Assembly (NCBI GenBank): GCA_019055375.1
Contig: JAHQIW010005386.1
Location: 310,001 to 374,000 of the forward strand
Direction: 5' to 3'
DNA length: 64,000 bases
DNA from: Parelaphostrongylus tenuis
Lineage: Eukaryota > Nematoda > Chromadorea > Rhabditida > Metastrongylidae
This document shows, piece after piece, positions 1 to 11,340 of this stretch. The stretch's first letter is position 1; every line of letters begins with the position of its first letter. The translations under genes were made by a program, and so were the position numbers. The notes below the pieces were generated by a model that had not been told where the DNA came from, did not search any database, and saw only the letters and a program-made list of their open reading frames with translations.

Positions 1-488
1 CTGAGCGAGATAAGGAAAAAAACGCAAGATCATGTGAAACATCATTTTAATATGAATTTTACATTGTTATAAAGGTATTTTGAGAGATCGACCACGTATC
101 GCTCTAGCCAGAGATTTAAGCCTTTGAGTGATTGCTAACACTTATGAAAATTCTTGTCCAGCGAATGAAATCGAATATTCATGTGTCCCTGAATAACCGA
201 AAGAGAACCCTGCTTTCTACATTTTCTCATATTGCAGTGCGTCCGCTGAAGCACACATTTGGGAGCATCTACTTCTTGTGATACAGTGCCCTTTTCTTGC
301 TCTGTCTGCAACAATTGGGAATGCTTCCAAATTGCATTCATGGTTGAATAGCGCTGAACGCAGCAAGACCTGATGGTCAACGGAAAGTAAGTTATTCACG
401 TATCTCGTGATATTCTTTGCTTCAGCACACACGAGGTTTTGATACGAGTTTGTTTTGTTCAAAGTAGTGAAATGGAGATCGTATCCGT
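1..488. other. Left edge, no gene recognised
   Basis: AT-rich sequence with only short open frames and no recognisable domain. It is probably an intron or earlier part of the helicase gene that resumes at 1802, since that first visible exon starts at an acceptor in phase 0. Confidence 0.5.
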
Positions 489-527
489 GGCTACTGTTTC
501 GGCAGTCTTGCTTCCTCAGAGCCTGAC
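489..527 (-). ncRNA. Hammerhead-like motif (Penelope-type terminal relic)
   Basis: On the minus strand there is GGCU, then CUGAGGA, a 3-bp helix II (GCA/UGC), then GAAAC and a GCC that could pair back to GGC. It looks homologous to the motif at 32405-32441 next to a Penelope-like endonuclease: both read CAGGCUCUGARGA near the start and CCGAAAC near the end. The pair next to the core in helix II is A.C, so this copy is probably inactive. No endonuclease frame is recognised nearby. Confidence 0.45.
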
Positions 528-1294
528 CTGAAAGAGTCTGACTGACCTACATCAACTTAGTCAAACTTTTCCGTAACCAAAGCAGAAAGAGGGCAAAGAG
601 AGGAAGAAAGAAAAAAAAGGAAAGAGAAATGAAAAATATTTCAACAATTTTAAATCATTAAATAGTCAACTAGATTTGACTCACTGCTTTGTTGTTATGG
701 TTTCCACTAAATATGTAGAATACCCGCATTGTGTCTCACATGGACGAGGTGTGTGCCTGACTCAGATCCGTAAAGATCGATCCAAGATATGGCGCGAAAT
801 CATGCGTGAATAGGAGGCACTCATCTTTACGATTCATAGCGGAATATTCACGTATCGTTTTGTCTAGGTCTATGAGGCAATACTGTCATATTTTATCTCG
901 AAGAGTGCTCTGTGAAGCGTCTATTTATAATATTCCCAGGCTGATGGTTTTCATCTTTTTCTCATTTTTTTCTAAGCTTATAATCCTTTTCCTTCTCAGA
1001 ATTATTTTCGATCTCTAAAATATAAAAAGAACGACCATGAAAAGCAAATAGCGAATTCTGTGGCGGCACTTCTTTTATATTTTACTTCTGCAGTGGGAAT
1101 CGTGATTGCTAAAATACAGATTAAGATGATTATGGTAAAAATGATAAGCGATAAGAGTGAGTAATGAACATTTTCGGCTTGTTGGTGCTACTCAAAATAT
1201 GCGCATGCATTTTGACTTCACTTTGCGGTTATGCGACGTTTTTTCTTAACAAGTCTCGTTGTAATAGAGCACGCATCACATCATCTAAGGATAT

Positions 1295-1590
1295 GAAGAA
1301 TGGTGTACGTGTGCCACAGTATATAAAGGTGCCCTTCGACAAACGCGTAGTTGGTGGTTCGATGCCCTACAAAGCACACATGCCTTCCATTCTCGCGGTC
1401 CAGTGAATGTAAATCAGACTTGTCTGGCAGGATGACAGCGCTGATTTGATACAAGGGGAGGCTACCGCGAGTCACTGCTAAGGTCAGATATACATGTCCA
1501 GCCACCTCTGACAATGCGTTATGAACTCGAACACATGGCACATCCCTCGGAGCTTGTTCAACCCCTAGAGCTTGTTTAGCTTTCTTGAAC
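1295..1590 (+). mobile_element. tRNA-derived SINE (family A), diverged
   Basis: It has a tRNA-like head with a B-box-like GGTGGTTCGATGCC near 1350, then the body segments shared with the copies at 26829 and 59412: CAGACTTGTCTGG, ACCGCGAGTCACTG, a ATGTCCAGCCACCTC-like segment and a GAGCTTGTT-like end. It lies in an intron or upstream sequence of the helicase gene. Confidence 0.7.
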
Positions 1591-1801
1591 AAATTGGTAT
1601 CACGTCTTCATGATCTATGCTTTTTGAGGCTTTGTTTTGCATGAAAGTCTACTGTGCCACGTTTTCTTGTAGTGGATTTATTTCGTGTGAATCAAAGCTA
1701 TCGTTTTCTCAATATATTCACTTAGTCCAGTAGCTTTCGTACATGAATGTGTTGCACTTGCATCGCATTGTGTTGTCGGTTATGGATCTTATTCGTTTCA
1801 G

Positions 1802-4800
1802 GTCGATCTCATTGTTTATCATGAACGTTACTCTGAACTGGAAATGGCTATCATGCGAGTGCCAAAATCTCAGTTTATAAAAGCGCAGTTGAATGGTAGC
1901 AACGAACCAACCCTATTTTATGTTGAGTTTTTCTTCTAAATAGTTTGCTGTTTAGACGAAGTAGATGAACAACCGTTGGCGGACACCATTGAAGGTGATA
2001 TTATCCAGCCGTTCATGCCATACGGTGTTTTTATGCCTGAGAAGATCCGCATGTTTGGTATTCCTGACGATCACCAGCTTACTGCGAAGCAAATCTTAAC
2101 TCTCTACAGAACCATGGCTGCTGTTGATGAGAAAACAAAGTCTGTTTCTAGAATTTGTCTTCTTGCAAGTCGTTGTTGTTGTCTATCAAATTTTATTCCA
2201 TAGGAAAGAATTCGAACCGTGTCATTACTATGGTTACAAGGCCGGTGAACCATTTTGGCTATCTCGTGCTACTCTTCGCAGTCTAGAAAAGGCACTGAAA
2301 CAGCGTCTACTACAATGGTTGGCAGAAGATGAAGAAAAGATGAGGAAGGTAATCACTGATTTTTGTCTTTGCTCTTAATTCGGTTCCCTGTCGTGATGAT
2401 AGTTTGCATCCACTATTATATGTATGTTTCAAACTCCTTGTTATGATTTTCATTTTTTGAGGTTATCAACATCTTGGCAAAACCGATCGAAGATCAGTTG
2501 GATTACAGAGCTAAACCATTCAATAAGGTATCAAGTATTAAGGTCTTGTTATATAGTTATCGCATTAGTCGACATCACATATTGTGTGGATCCCAGCACA
2601 TCTATTGGGTTGGCGAAAAATTTCCCCGGAGTTTTTCGTTTTTGTTGATTATTTTCCATGCATTTGAGTTTCTGTTTTTACCATCGTTTGAAGCAGCTTC
2701 TAGCGGCTGTTTTGATATATAAAACTTATACATTTGCTTTAAGATGGAGTTGTCTCGACAGCAAAATCGCCGGGGTGATGCTACACGAGTGTCTTTGAGT
2801 TCAAATGCAGATGAGACTTTCCTCTGGATTAACAAGGCTTAGGGTGACGGAATACTTAGGAGAACTGCAGTTTTTAGTTGTTTAATGAATTCATGTTTGG
2901 AAGGGGAGATTTCACGCACAAGCAAGGAGCTGGCCGCCAACAAGAAAGTGATAAACTCGGACGAAAACGTAAAAGTCCGGAAAACTCCTTGCCAACGCAA
3001 TATGAAGTTGAACGGAAGTTACTGCCTTTGTTAATGGCAAGAGTTTGTGGAATATCTGCCTTCTAACCGAGTTGGTTCTCCTCCGTATGTGGGGTGAGCC
3101 TTGAAAAGGTGTTCACAGATCTTCATCGCAAGCAGTCTGCAACTTTTGTAGATTAAGGAGGTTATATAATATACATATATACGTATAATATACGTACATG
3201 TACGTACGCATTTACATATATGTGTATAAATAGATACACGTTTGCTTGTTTAAGCATGCATACGTACATGTGTGTGTCTAAACATACATGTGCATATACG
3301 TATATTTGTGCACATATACACGTGTACTATATACACATATATGTACGTATGCAGGGTGCGTAGAAAATTCTGTCAATTTTGTTTTTGTTGTTTTGCCACT
3401 GGTAAATTATACATTATATATTATGTAATGATTCTAATGTGCCTGATAATTATTTTTGAGCCAAAAGTAATGGCTCGAAAATAGCTACCAGACATATTGA
3501 GATTTGAGCGTGGTCTTTTGAGAAATACTCGAAACGAATGGCTGGTAACTTTATTGGATTCTTTATTCAAATTTGATCTAAAATCTGTGTTACTTAAATG
3601 TCTATTTCTAGATGTGCTCAAGTGATAGATAGTTAAAGTTAGCATGTTGCAGGAGTTGAGTTGCACAAGTTCTTTGCACACATTTTTACTGTAATATCGT
3701 CTCTAGAGCATGTCAAAGCCGTTTTAAGCACGTCTACGCTAGCGTAACGATTAGGCAAGATGTCTTTCCTCCAGTGAGGGCCGCACAGAATAATCCATTG
3801 GGGTGAGATCCGGTGAGTCTGTCTGCCAAATATCCATCCACCGGAAACCTGGAAGCACCTCTTGGCAGATGGCAATCGTTTAGTGGGCCAAATGCGCAGA
3901 AGCGCAAACCTGCTGAAGCGCAAAATGCGGGCGCCAAAGTTTTGAGTACTCTAAGGCTCCAATATGGCCGTCAAACTTGTTGCTGATACCTGACAGCGTT
4001 GGTTTCGACGTTTCCGTTTATGAAACCAATGGCATATTTCCGGTAACGCAAATGCTGGTTCAGACCATCATAGAAGCCGGAAAATGACCGTGGCTCATGG
4101 TTTTTGCTATTGCGGACTTCTGCTGATCGTTTTTGAGAACCTGACATTGATTATGGCGATTGTGGAGTAGTTCTGCTTTGAAACGTGATTGAGCCCAATA
4201 CGGCGGAAACGAGTGCGAGCTTCTTGTGCGGCTCAACTGCTTCGATACGTTCATTTTTACGATCCATAACTTGAGAACAACTGGAAATAGACAAATAAAT
4301 AAAACAGATTTTGAATCAAACTTGAGCAGAGAATTTGTTAAAATTATCAGCATTAGTGAAAAATCATCATATCTAGTATTGACGAGAAAATTATCTGAAC
4401 TTTTTACGCACCCTGCATACATGTGCATACATATGTTCATATACGTATATGTGTATATAAACGCATGTGTATCATGTGTATGCACGTATGTACTTGCTGT
4501 ATTGCACATATATGTACATGTTTACATATAATCACGTACTTGGCGGTGCAACGATAGATGTACCATTCAGTTATAAGCTCAAGGTCTCTTGTTTTATCCT
4601 CTTTAGACCTAACAAAAACCTATAATTTTGAAGCATATTATGATAGAAAGTTGCTTATTCTTTCGGCTAATCTAGCCTGTGAATTCACACTTAACATACC
4701 GTATGGACAATGTGGTATTTTACACGCTTAAAGAGTCCTTCCAAATGCACAGAGCACTAGACCCCTTTTTGACCCATGGTTTTCCTTCTTTCCCTTCTGC

Positions 4801-7800
4801 GAACTAGCAATGGAACAAATTTCAAGAAATCCGTGAGTTTCACCTTTGGGAGTCCTATGGAAATCATAGGCCGAAACGGGTACACTTCTATATCGGAGCT
4901 TCAATTGATGGTATATAAGCGATTAGAGCTTCTTGCGACTAAGGATGACTATTGACTTTTTCCTTGTCATCAACGAATAATCAATTGGATTTTTGTTGTT
5001 TTGTTTTTTTTTTGTTAATATCATAAAGTTATGCAAATCTTTCTCTTATTTTGTTTTTACAGGAAAAACTTGCTCTTGACAACGTCGTTAGATTAGTCGA
5101 TGAGATGAATGTGAGGAATATGTTGCCAGCTATGTGTTTTATTGATGATAGAAATGTCTGTGAAGTGTTGGCTGTTCGACTTGCCGAGGAACTTGAGGCG
5201 AGAGAAACGGTAATCCTTTGAAGAAATTACAGGTGGATTTGAACTATCGAGTTTTCATTCCTTGTATGCTTTCTAGGATTTCATGAACAGCGCTGAATTC
5301 AAATCGAAGTATGCTCTAAAGTACGAAGACGTGGGTTCACTTCATAGGCCACCATAGTTACGACCATTTGAACGTCTTAATCAGAAATCTAATGTGTCTA
5401 TTTTTAGAAATATTCGAAATTAGCCAAGCGTAAACGTGACCTGGCAGATAAAAAGAAGAAAGACAAGAAGAAAAATAAGGAGAATAATGATGACAACGAT
5501 GAAAGAGTAAAAGATGACGATCGTATTGAGGAGAACGATCTTGATCCTCTCGCTGAGCAGCGAGCAAAGCTTAAACAAGTGCTTGCAAAGTGTGTTCTTG
5601 ATGAAATCGTGATTGGCTGATTCATAAGTATCACTTCTGAGGAAAAAAATTTCTTCCAGATTCCGGGTACATGGTCGTGCAAGTGGTGATCCTGACATAT
5701 ATGATAAGATGGTAGATCGGATGAAAAAAGGGTCAAAAGAAAAGGAAAGCACAAAGTAGGAATATTTCGTGATTACCAATCTAAATTTAGTTAACTAATC
5801 CAAGTTTTGTTCTGTTCGTTTAGAAAACTGCTTCGCTTGTTCGAACGTGGTATCGGATATCATCATAGTGGTCTTAACACCGCAGAAAGAGGAGCAGTTG
5901 AGGTTCTTTACCGAAGTGGTCACCTTGGGATCATTTTCACCACATCAACGCTTGCGCTCGGGTGAGTTAGGAGGATTGGACTCAACGTCAATTATCTAAG
6001 TTGACACACTTGTGTGGTCCTTCCCCATTTTTGTCGTTTTCTTCTTCGTGTTTTATACTCGATATATTATTTTATAGTGTAAATATGCCATGTAAGACTG
6101 TTCTATTTGGAGTGGACACACCATTCCTTACACCTCTTCTGTTCCGTCAAATGAGTGGTCGTGCTGGTCGCAGAGGTTTTGACCATTCAGGAACAGTGTG
6201 TTTCATGAGTATACCGACTAGGTCAGTCTTTACACTTTCGAAAAATATGTAATGTAGTCGTTTTCATATTCATGTTCTACTGCTTCTGTTCGTTTACTCT
6301 TGTCAAAAGTCTCAATGTGCTTTTTAGTAAAATGCGACGTTTACTGACTGCGTCTCTTTCCACACTCCAAGGAAATCCACCATTCTCAACATCATTCATT
6401 ATGCGATTACTCTCGTATGTACATGCGAAAAATGCTCTAACAGAGGATCGGTCTGCCGTTATCTCAACGTTTGCTGAGAGGGAGAAGGTATGAACTTCAA
6501 ACTGAGCAAGGATTTTTGCCTTTGAAGGCAATCATTTACCATCAGCCTCGCAAAAAAGTGGGCAAAACGAGCGGCTAAAATCTAAATGAACCGCATATGT
6601 CTGTCTTATTCCTCGTTGGAAATGTGTCACACCAGTTGCTGTCCTTCTTTGTGATCTATTGCTTGTCTTCTTTGTCTGTTTCTTCATCGCTCACTTCTGT
6701 TTTCAGAGTGCGTTGTCACTGTTGCAAAACTCATTCTCATTGTTCACTAGGCGAGAGGCTGAGAATGGGACGCTACAGAACCAACTTCGCATGTACACGG
6801 CTTATTCTGTTCAGTTACTTAGACATCTGCAACTACTTGATGGAAATGTCAGTCGCATTCAGTACAGATGTTGGAACCTAGCTTGGTTCGCGTTAAAGAT
6901 CTACCGGTCCTTTCAGTGTTGTGGTAAGAATTTGATTGGATTAGCCGCCTCATTGGCTGAAGTGAATGGTGAACCAGGAAATCTCCTATTTATTCATCTG
7001 TTGCAAAGAGGTGCTTTTCATCTGATGGTTAGGGAGACGCCGGTAAGTTTTGACTTAACCAATAGAGACTAATCTTGAAAGTCGTTTAAACGCATTCATA
7101 ACCTTATGCAACTGTTTCACTACCCAAATATCAGTAATAATTCACACTTTTCAGAGGATTTATATCTCTGCTTTTGGTCAAGTTAACTAGTGGAAATTGG
7201 TAAGGAATAAGTGTGAAATGAAGAGCGATAAAAATAGTGTCGTGCAAAAAAAAAAAGAATATGTAAAAGAGTAATCGGATTGATTGGTCTTAACACATAT
7301 TTGCCAATTGGTTGCATTCTTTTGTGTCATTTCAGGATTACTTTATTTAAACTCACAGATTTCATTTTTTCGACTTTTTCGTTGGAATATTTACCTTTTT
7401 ACTTGAAATATCAAAAGTGCATGTAGTTTTTCTAGAGAACTGTAGGTGTATGCCTCTAAAGCGGTATGAGAAAGCTTCTTTCATAAGTTTTTTACAATCC
7501 AGAACCTCACTTGCTTTTGTCTTAGAAGTTACGAAATACCAGAAACCGGCACGGTTATAAATGTGTTAGAATGACTATGGTGTCGTTTGGTTGTTTCTAG
7601 TTAAATCCGAGAACATTAGTGATAATCTATCATTGCAGGATAGAGCGAAAGCGAAACTGAAAATGCTTACGGTTCTTGCCAATTTGTTCACACGATGGCG
7701 TCTACCGTTTTGGTTACAACCCGGTGATAAGATCAATTCTTCAACCGATCCAAACGATTTGGTAAACAGTTCATTTTAATGGATCAGTTTTTTTTTACGC

Positions 7801-8154
7801 TTTCAGCGCACGATAAAAAGATTAACGGATTTCATGTATACAACACTTTTAATTAACTATTTTGAATCTTCGCTTATAATTAACACTTCCTTACAGCATG
7901 TTTTGAGCCTTTCATGAGCTCTGTTGTATCACTTAAGCGCTAGACACGTGTTTCGGTCTTTCATCCTCATCAGTAGCGCGGTGTGTTTTCTGTTCAGTTC
8001 GTGGGGTGTGTGCTTATACTTCCTATGTAGAACAATCGACGCCGAACTATTTACACTTAGCGTACGGTGAAAGGGTCTTCTTTCAGAGGGTTGATTGTCA
8101 GTTGTCGTTTTTTGCCTTAGGGCTATTGCACTAGTATATACATCTCTGACTGTA

Positions 8155-8188
<34 letters not shown>

Positions 8189-9558
8189 CTGTATATATAC
8201 GTGCATATACGTGTGTACGTACATATTTACATAATACACATTATGTATATATGCATGTATAGGTAAATATACATGTATATATTGGTGTAATCGCGGTAAG
8301 GCAAGCAAACGACAATCGACAAGCAATTACTCTGAAAGATCATCACAGTGAATATAGGAGGTATCCTCGACGAACTGACTGAACCGAAAGACATCGTGCT
8401 AATGATGAGGCTGAAAGAGCGAAAGGCATGATATATGCTGTTAATATGGATTTTATATGATATTATCGCGTGTCTTATTGATATATCTAAGATTTCCACT
8501 ATACACTCCGTCTTTTTGTAGGTGTTCTTAGACGGTCTTCCGAAGGAAATGCAAGCCCTAGTCGACGAGTACAATAATATCGCTATAAGTCTCTATCATA
8601 AGTTTATGGCTGCTGCTTCGCCTACTCGAAATATTGTGGTTAGTTTCGAGACTTTCTAAGCCGTTCAAATTTCTATTTGATATTTCTAAACAATTCGTTC
8701 AATTTGAGGTTTCCTTATGCGCTATTGAGATTGGCTATTGAATACCTAACATAACCATTGGCAGGTATCTGCTAGCGTTATGTTCCTCAGAGCCTCTAAA
8801 ATTTATTTTACTTTTATGGTGAAGTTAAAAAAATTGGTTTATTTTGTTATAGTAAATGGTATAAAGCCTCGTGCTTAATTGATGGAACTAAGTTTCCTAG
8901 CGATACAGCAAACTAATTTTTTGCTATTTTCGTTTTTATGTGATATATATGTATGCACTATCATATTTTTACTAGAAAAACGTCATGTTTCTTTCTCCAG
9001 ATATCACAATTTTATGGACTTTCTGTCACATTTTTAGGCCGCAGAGTTCTCTAATGGTCACCCAGATACTTCACATATGTTCGTGAATGATGAACTTGTT
9101 TATCCTTCCTTTGAAGGCTATTCTCATGATTCGTCGTTTATTCCTGTGATTGACTTCGATCAGCGCAATCATCGCGGTAAAAAGGTATTGTTCGCCTTCG
9201 TTTTCATAGTGTTTGTAAATTGAATTTTATTCCACCACAGATCTGGTATAATGCCTTCGCCGTTGCTTTCTTTATCCACAAATCTCGGCAGAAGCTGTTA
9301 AAAGTGAATCGTATTGGCGTCAATAACATGTGGTACCTTCTTCACGATTTCGTTGTGAGTATTTTCTTTTTTCGAATTGTCTAACATGTTTTTGCTGTTG
9401 ACAAAAGAGAAAAATTATAGAGTATTTTGCAACGGTTAGCCGAGGGGTTAGAGGCAGTTGCGAGACAGCAAGATCCCGTAGCCGAATTAGTGCGGGATAT
9501 CTACACCGACTATAATGCGAAATTCCACTCAGCGTTCGGAATGAAAAACAGGAACTGA
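1802..9558 (+). CDS. DDX60/Ski2-like RNA helicase, 3' part (17 exons)
   Basis: Superfamily 2 helicase, probably an ATP-dependent RNA-binding protein; DDX60 relatives act in the cytoplasm in antiviral or RNA-surveillance roles (family knowledge). Exons: 1802-1895, 1956-2139, 2204-2348, 2462-2527, 5063-5209, 5277-5330, 5408-5589, 5660-5755, 5824-5961, 6078-6221, 6328-6487, 6707-7042, 7639-7761, 8522-8638, 9038-9184, 9241-9354, 9421-9558. All joins keep frame and give 794 residues to a TGA. Visible motifs: LPAMCF (184-189), [10 protein letters not shown] (332-341), the motif V region LGVNMPCKT, and motif [12 protein letters not shown] (393-402), matching the DDX60 type. A lysine/acid-rich linker fills residues 231-290. 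An optional 69-nt in-frame intron (6848-6916) would shorten it by 23 residues. Motifs I-III and the start lie left of the window. The family call is strong; exact orthology is not resolved. Confidence 0.9.
3162..3351. repeat. Alternating purine-pyrimidine tract (TACGTA/CATATA-rich)
   Basis: About 190 bp of near-continuous alternating TACGTACATG/TATATACG sequence in the 2.5-kb helicase intron. It resumes at about 4419-4536 on the other side of a DNA transposon, so the transposon probably inserted into it. Such sequence is prone to Z-DNA or cruciform formation. Confidence 0.7.
3351..4419 (-). mobile_element. Tc1/mariner-superfamily transposon, decayed
   Basis: Terminal inverted repeats GCAGGGTGCGTA at the left and TACGCACCCTGC at the right define about 1.07 kb. 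Between them the minus strand encodes broken pieces of a DDE transposase: [17 protein letters not shown], then after frame changes [11 protein letters not shown] and VDVLKTAL. These match the C-terminal catalytic part of mariner/maT-like transposases (family knowledge). The N-terminal DNA-binding part is not seen, and several frameshifts and stops make it non-autonomous. It lies in the helicase intron, on the opposite strand to the gene. Confidence 0.75.
4419..4536. repeat. Alternating TACGTA/CATATG tract, right part
   Basis: Continuation of the tract at 3162-3351 beyond the transposon. It includes repeated CATACATATG and TATACGTATATGTG words. Confidence 0.6.
7937..7979 (-). ncRNA. Hammerhead ribozyme-like motif, type I
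   Basis: On the minus strand, helix I GCGCUA pairs with UAGCGC (6 bp). Core CUGAUGA, helix II GGAU/GACC with GAAA loop (one A.A mismatch), then GAAA. Helix III is the self-complementary ACACGUGU with no loop, then C17. Predicted cleavage is between 7943 and 7942. All core positions match the hammerhead consensus. A helix III this short usually favours action as a dimer (family knowledge). Confidence 0.75.
8152..8189. repeat. (TA)n microsatellite
   Basis: Nearly pure TA repeat at the centre of the foldback element, between its two arms. It could act as a cruciform or hairpin apex. Confidence 0.9.
8395..8427 (+). ncRNA. Decayed hammerhead motif, right arm
   Basis: GUGCUA, then AUGAUGA (first core base changed from C), a GGCU/GAGC region with GAAA loop, then GAAAGGC. 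It is the mirror partner of 7937-7979. The mutated core base and altered helix III suggest it no longer cleaves. Confidence 0.5.
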
Positions 9559-10640
9559 TTGGATTTGTGCTATGGATTGCCAAACTGTTTGTTTCTTGTT
9601 TGTGGTGGTTCTCGTTCTGTGTTCTGCCTTCCAAGTTTGTCCGGTGTATGTGTAGGGATGGATTTCGTTTCTGCGCTCTTCCTGCGCTTCATTTACATAA
9701 TTTTTCTCCTCAAGTGATCGCACTTTGGCCGTTCTACATATGGAAATTGGACGATATCTTGATGCTTTGTTCTGTTTTTCTTTCAAGTTTACTTGTTGGT
9801 TCCTACATCACGTAGGTTCTATTATTTTGTTCGATGTCCAGTTCTTTTCATTGAACTTGTGCTTATTGGTTAAAACGATGGTGTTTTAATGTGATACCAT
9901 GACTTGTTACAATTTTCTTGACGTCCTGTTTAGGACTACCTAATAGAGTACTTCAGTTCTTTCGCGTAGTTAGATGCTGTAGAGCTCTTCAATTCAGTAA
10001 AATTTTATTTAAAACACTATATAGTTGGTGACTTATGAAAACAGGAACTTAGCAGAAAAATAATCCGGGAAATATAACTTTACTTGTAACAGTTCAAATT
10101 CCTATGTACATATAAAACAGCATCGCTTGTTCAGCGTTAAGTAAGGAATGGCCCACATTCTGAATTCTGATAAAGTACAGTAAATGGAAATAATGACGTA
10201 GCATAGGAAACGCTTGAAAATTGATTACATCTCCGAGGGAAAGCAATAAGAAAGCTTGGTCGGTAGAGATTCCAAGCGATCGTATCCGAAAATTGTGGTA
10301 ATACGGGTACTATCTCGGAGAATTGTAATACATACAATAATCGTATGAAAGAATAATGCTAGATAGAAATTCCATCAAGGCGAATTACTTTAAAGTTTTT
10401 TCTTAGTAACCGACTTTAGATAGAGGTATCGGCTGTCATCGCTTTCCAGAGTTACGTGATTGACTCATCATCAATATTCTTGAAATTTGGAATGAAACAG
10501 GTGGACTGTACACATGACTAGAGAGTATCTCGATTGGAAGCACTCTGAAAGAAAACCACTAGATTTGTACAGACACTAATGGCGCTACGAAAGTAGGATT
10601 GAGTCACAACGTGTTATGTTTTCACTAATCCTCAATACTG
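9559..10640 (+). other. Helicase 3' flank, no further gene
   Basis: Downstream of the TGA at 9556-9558. It has an AGTAAA near 9997 where the decayed copy has AATAAA near 36868, so the poly(A) site may lie near 10.0 kb. No other coding frame is supported. The sequence is retained in the duplicate at 36.4-37.5 kb. Confidence 0.5.
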
Positions 10641-10644
10641 TACC

Positions 10645-10775
10645 TTACAGAGTGATGTAGAATGATGTGCAAAACTTCCGCGTCAGCAGGGACTCGAACC
10701 CGCATCTCACTCTATCCGAGTGCGCGTGCTCTAACCTGTTGTATTACTCGTTTTTATTGAACTTTAATAGAGTAC
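10645..10775 (-). mobile_element. Short tRNA-like element (family B), minus
   Basis: The minus strand has the B-box GGGTTCGAGTCCC and a 5' A-box-like AGGTTAGAGCACG within about 72 nt, ending CTGACGC, then a GTTTTGCACATCATTCTAC tail. The same tail, with small changes, follows the plus copy at 11215. The duplicate region near 37.5-37.6 kb lacks it, so it looks like an insertion, not a resident tRNA gene. Confidence 0.65.
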
Positions 10776-11214
10776 AAATTAAGTATTCGCAATAGTAGAA
10801 GGGTATCACTATCGTTTCTCGAAGCTCAAGTTCAAAAATAGGGCTGTGCTTCATAAATTCAGCTAAATTTAGTGGTTTTTAATACTTTGTTGTACAATCA
10901 AATCAGTATTACTAGAGATGATGAGGTATCTGTTCATACAAAATATTAACGATAACGGAAAAGTTGAAACACAATAAACTCAGTAGTAAGTAGAATTGAA
11001 TGTACCGTACTCGTAGGCAATGGATGTACCGCTACTGTACTGCTAGATTGTAAAAGAACGTCAGTGTTTGACAGAAAGTAAAGGCATCGTAGCCGTATCG
11101 ATAAAAATAAAAGTTTCGTATCGATACTGGTGAAAAATAGGAACAGATATCAATTTTATAGGAAGTAAACGTACGGTATTGGTATTACTATTAACAAAAT
11201 CAATGGAAAGTAGT

Positions 11215-11340
11215 GCGCGAAATGGGCGTCGGTGGTGCAACGGTTCAGTACGCGCTCCAGCAAAGAGTGAGATCTGGGCTCGAATCCCGGCTGACGCAAA
11301 CGTTTTCGCACACCACTCTACACTATTGGTAAAGAGGTGT
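11215..11340 (+). mobile_element. Short tRNA-like element (family B), plus
   Basis: tRNA-like fold: GCGTC at the start can pair with GACGC at the end, A-box GTGGTGCAACGG, B-box GGCTCGAATCCC, then a GTTTTCGCACACCACTCTACAC tail given here only as a near match to the copies at 10645 and 57200. The anticodon arm is irregular, so a working tRNA is unlikely. Confidence 0.65.

Larger units (their letters stand above)
7895..8435. mobile_element. Hammerhead-bearing foldback element (helicase intron)
   Basis: Inverted repeat with arms matching at GATTGTCAGTTGTCG and its relative CGACAATCGACAAGC, and at TTTTTGCCTTAGGGC and its counterpart GCGGTAAGGCAAG. A (TA)n run sits in the centre. The left arm carries a good minus-strand hammerhead (7937-7979) and the right arm a decayed plus-strand one (8395-8427). 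Both read from the centre outward. The decayed gene copy near 34990-35160 lacks this element, so it probably inserted after the duplication. Confidence 0.7.

Noticed and set aside
2600..2860. mariner-like terminus TTGGGTTGGCGAAAAATTTC and an ATG frame MELSRQQ
   Set aside because: No matching right terminus and no transposase motif after the first few residues.
4060..4509. 149-residue minus frame
   Set aside because: Part is a broken transposase fragment and part runs through the terminal repeat and alternating tract.
11225..11303. Functional tRNA gene
   Set aside because: A- and B-boxes and acceptor pairing exist, but the anticodon arm is irregular and the unit is repeated with a common tail, so it is a tRNA-derived repeat.
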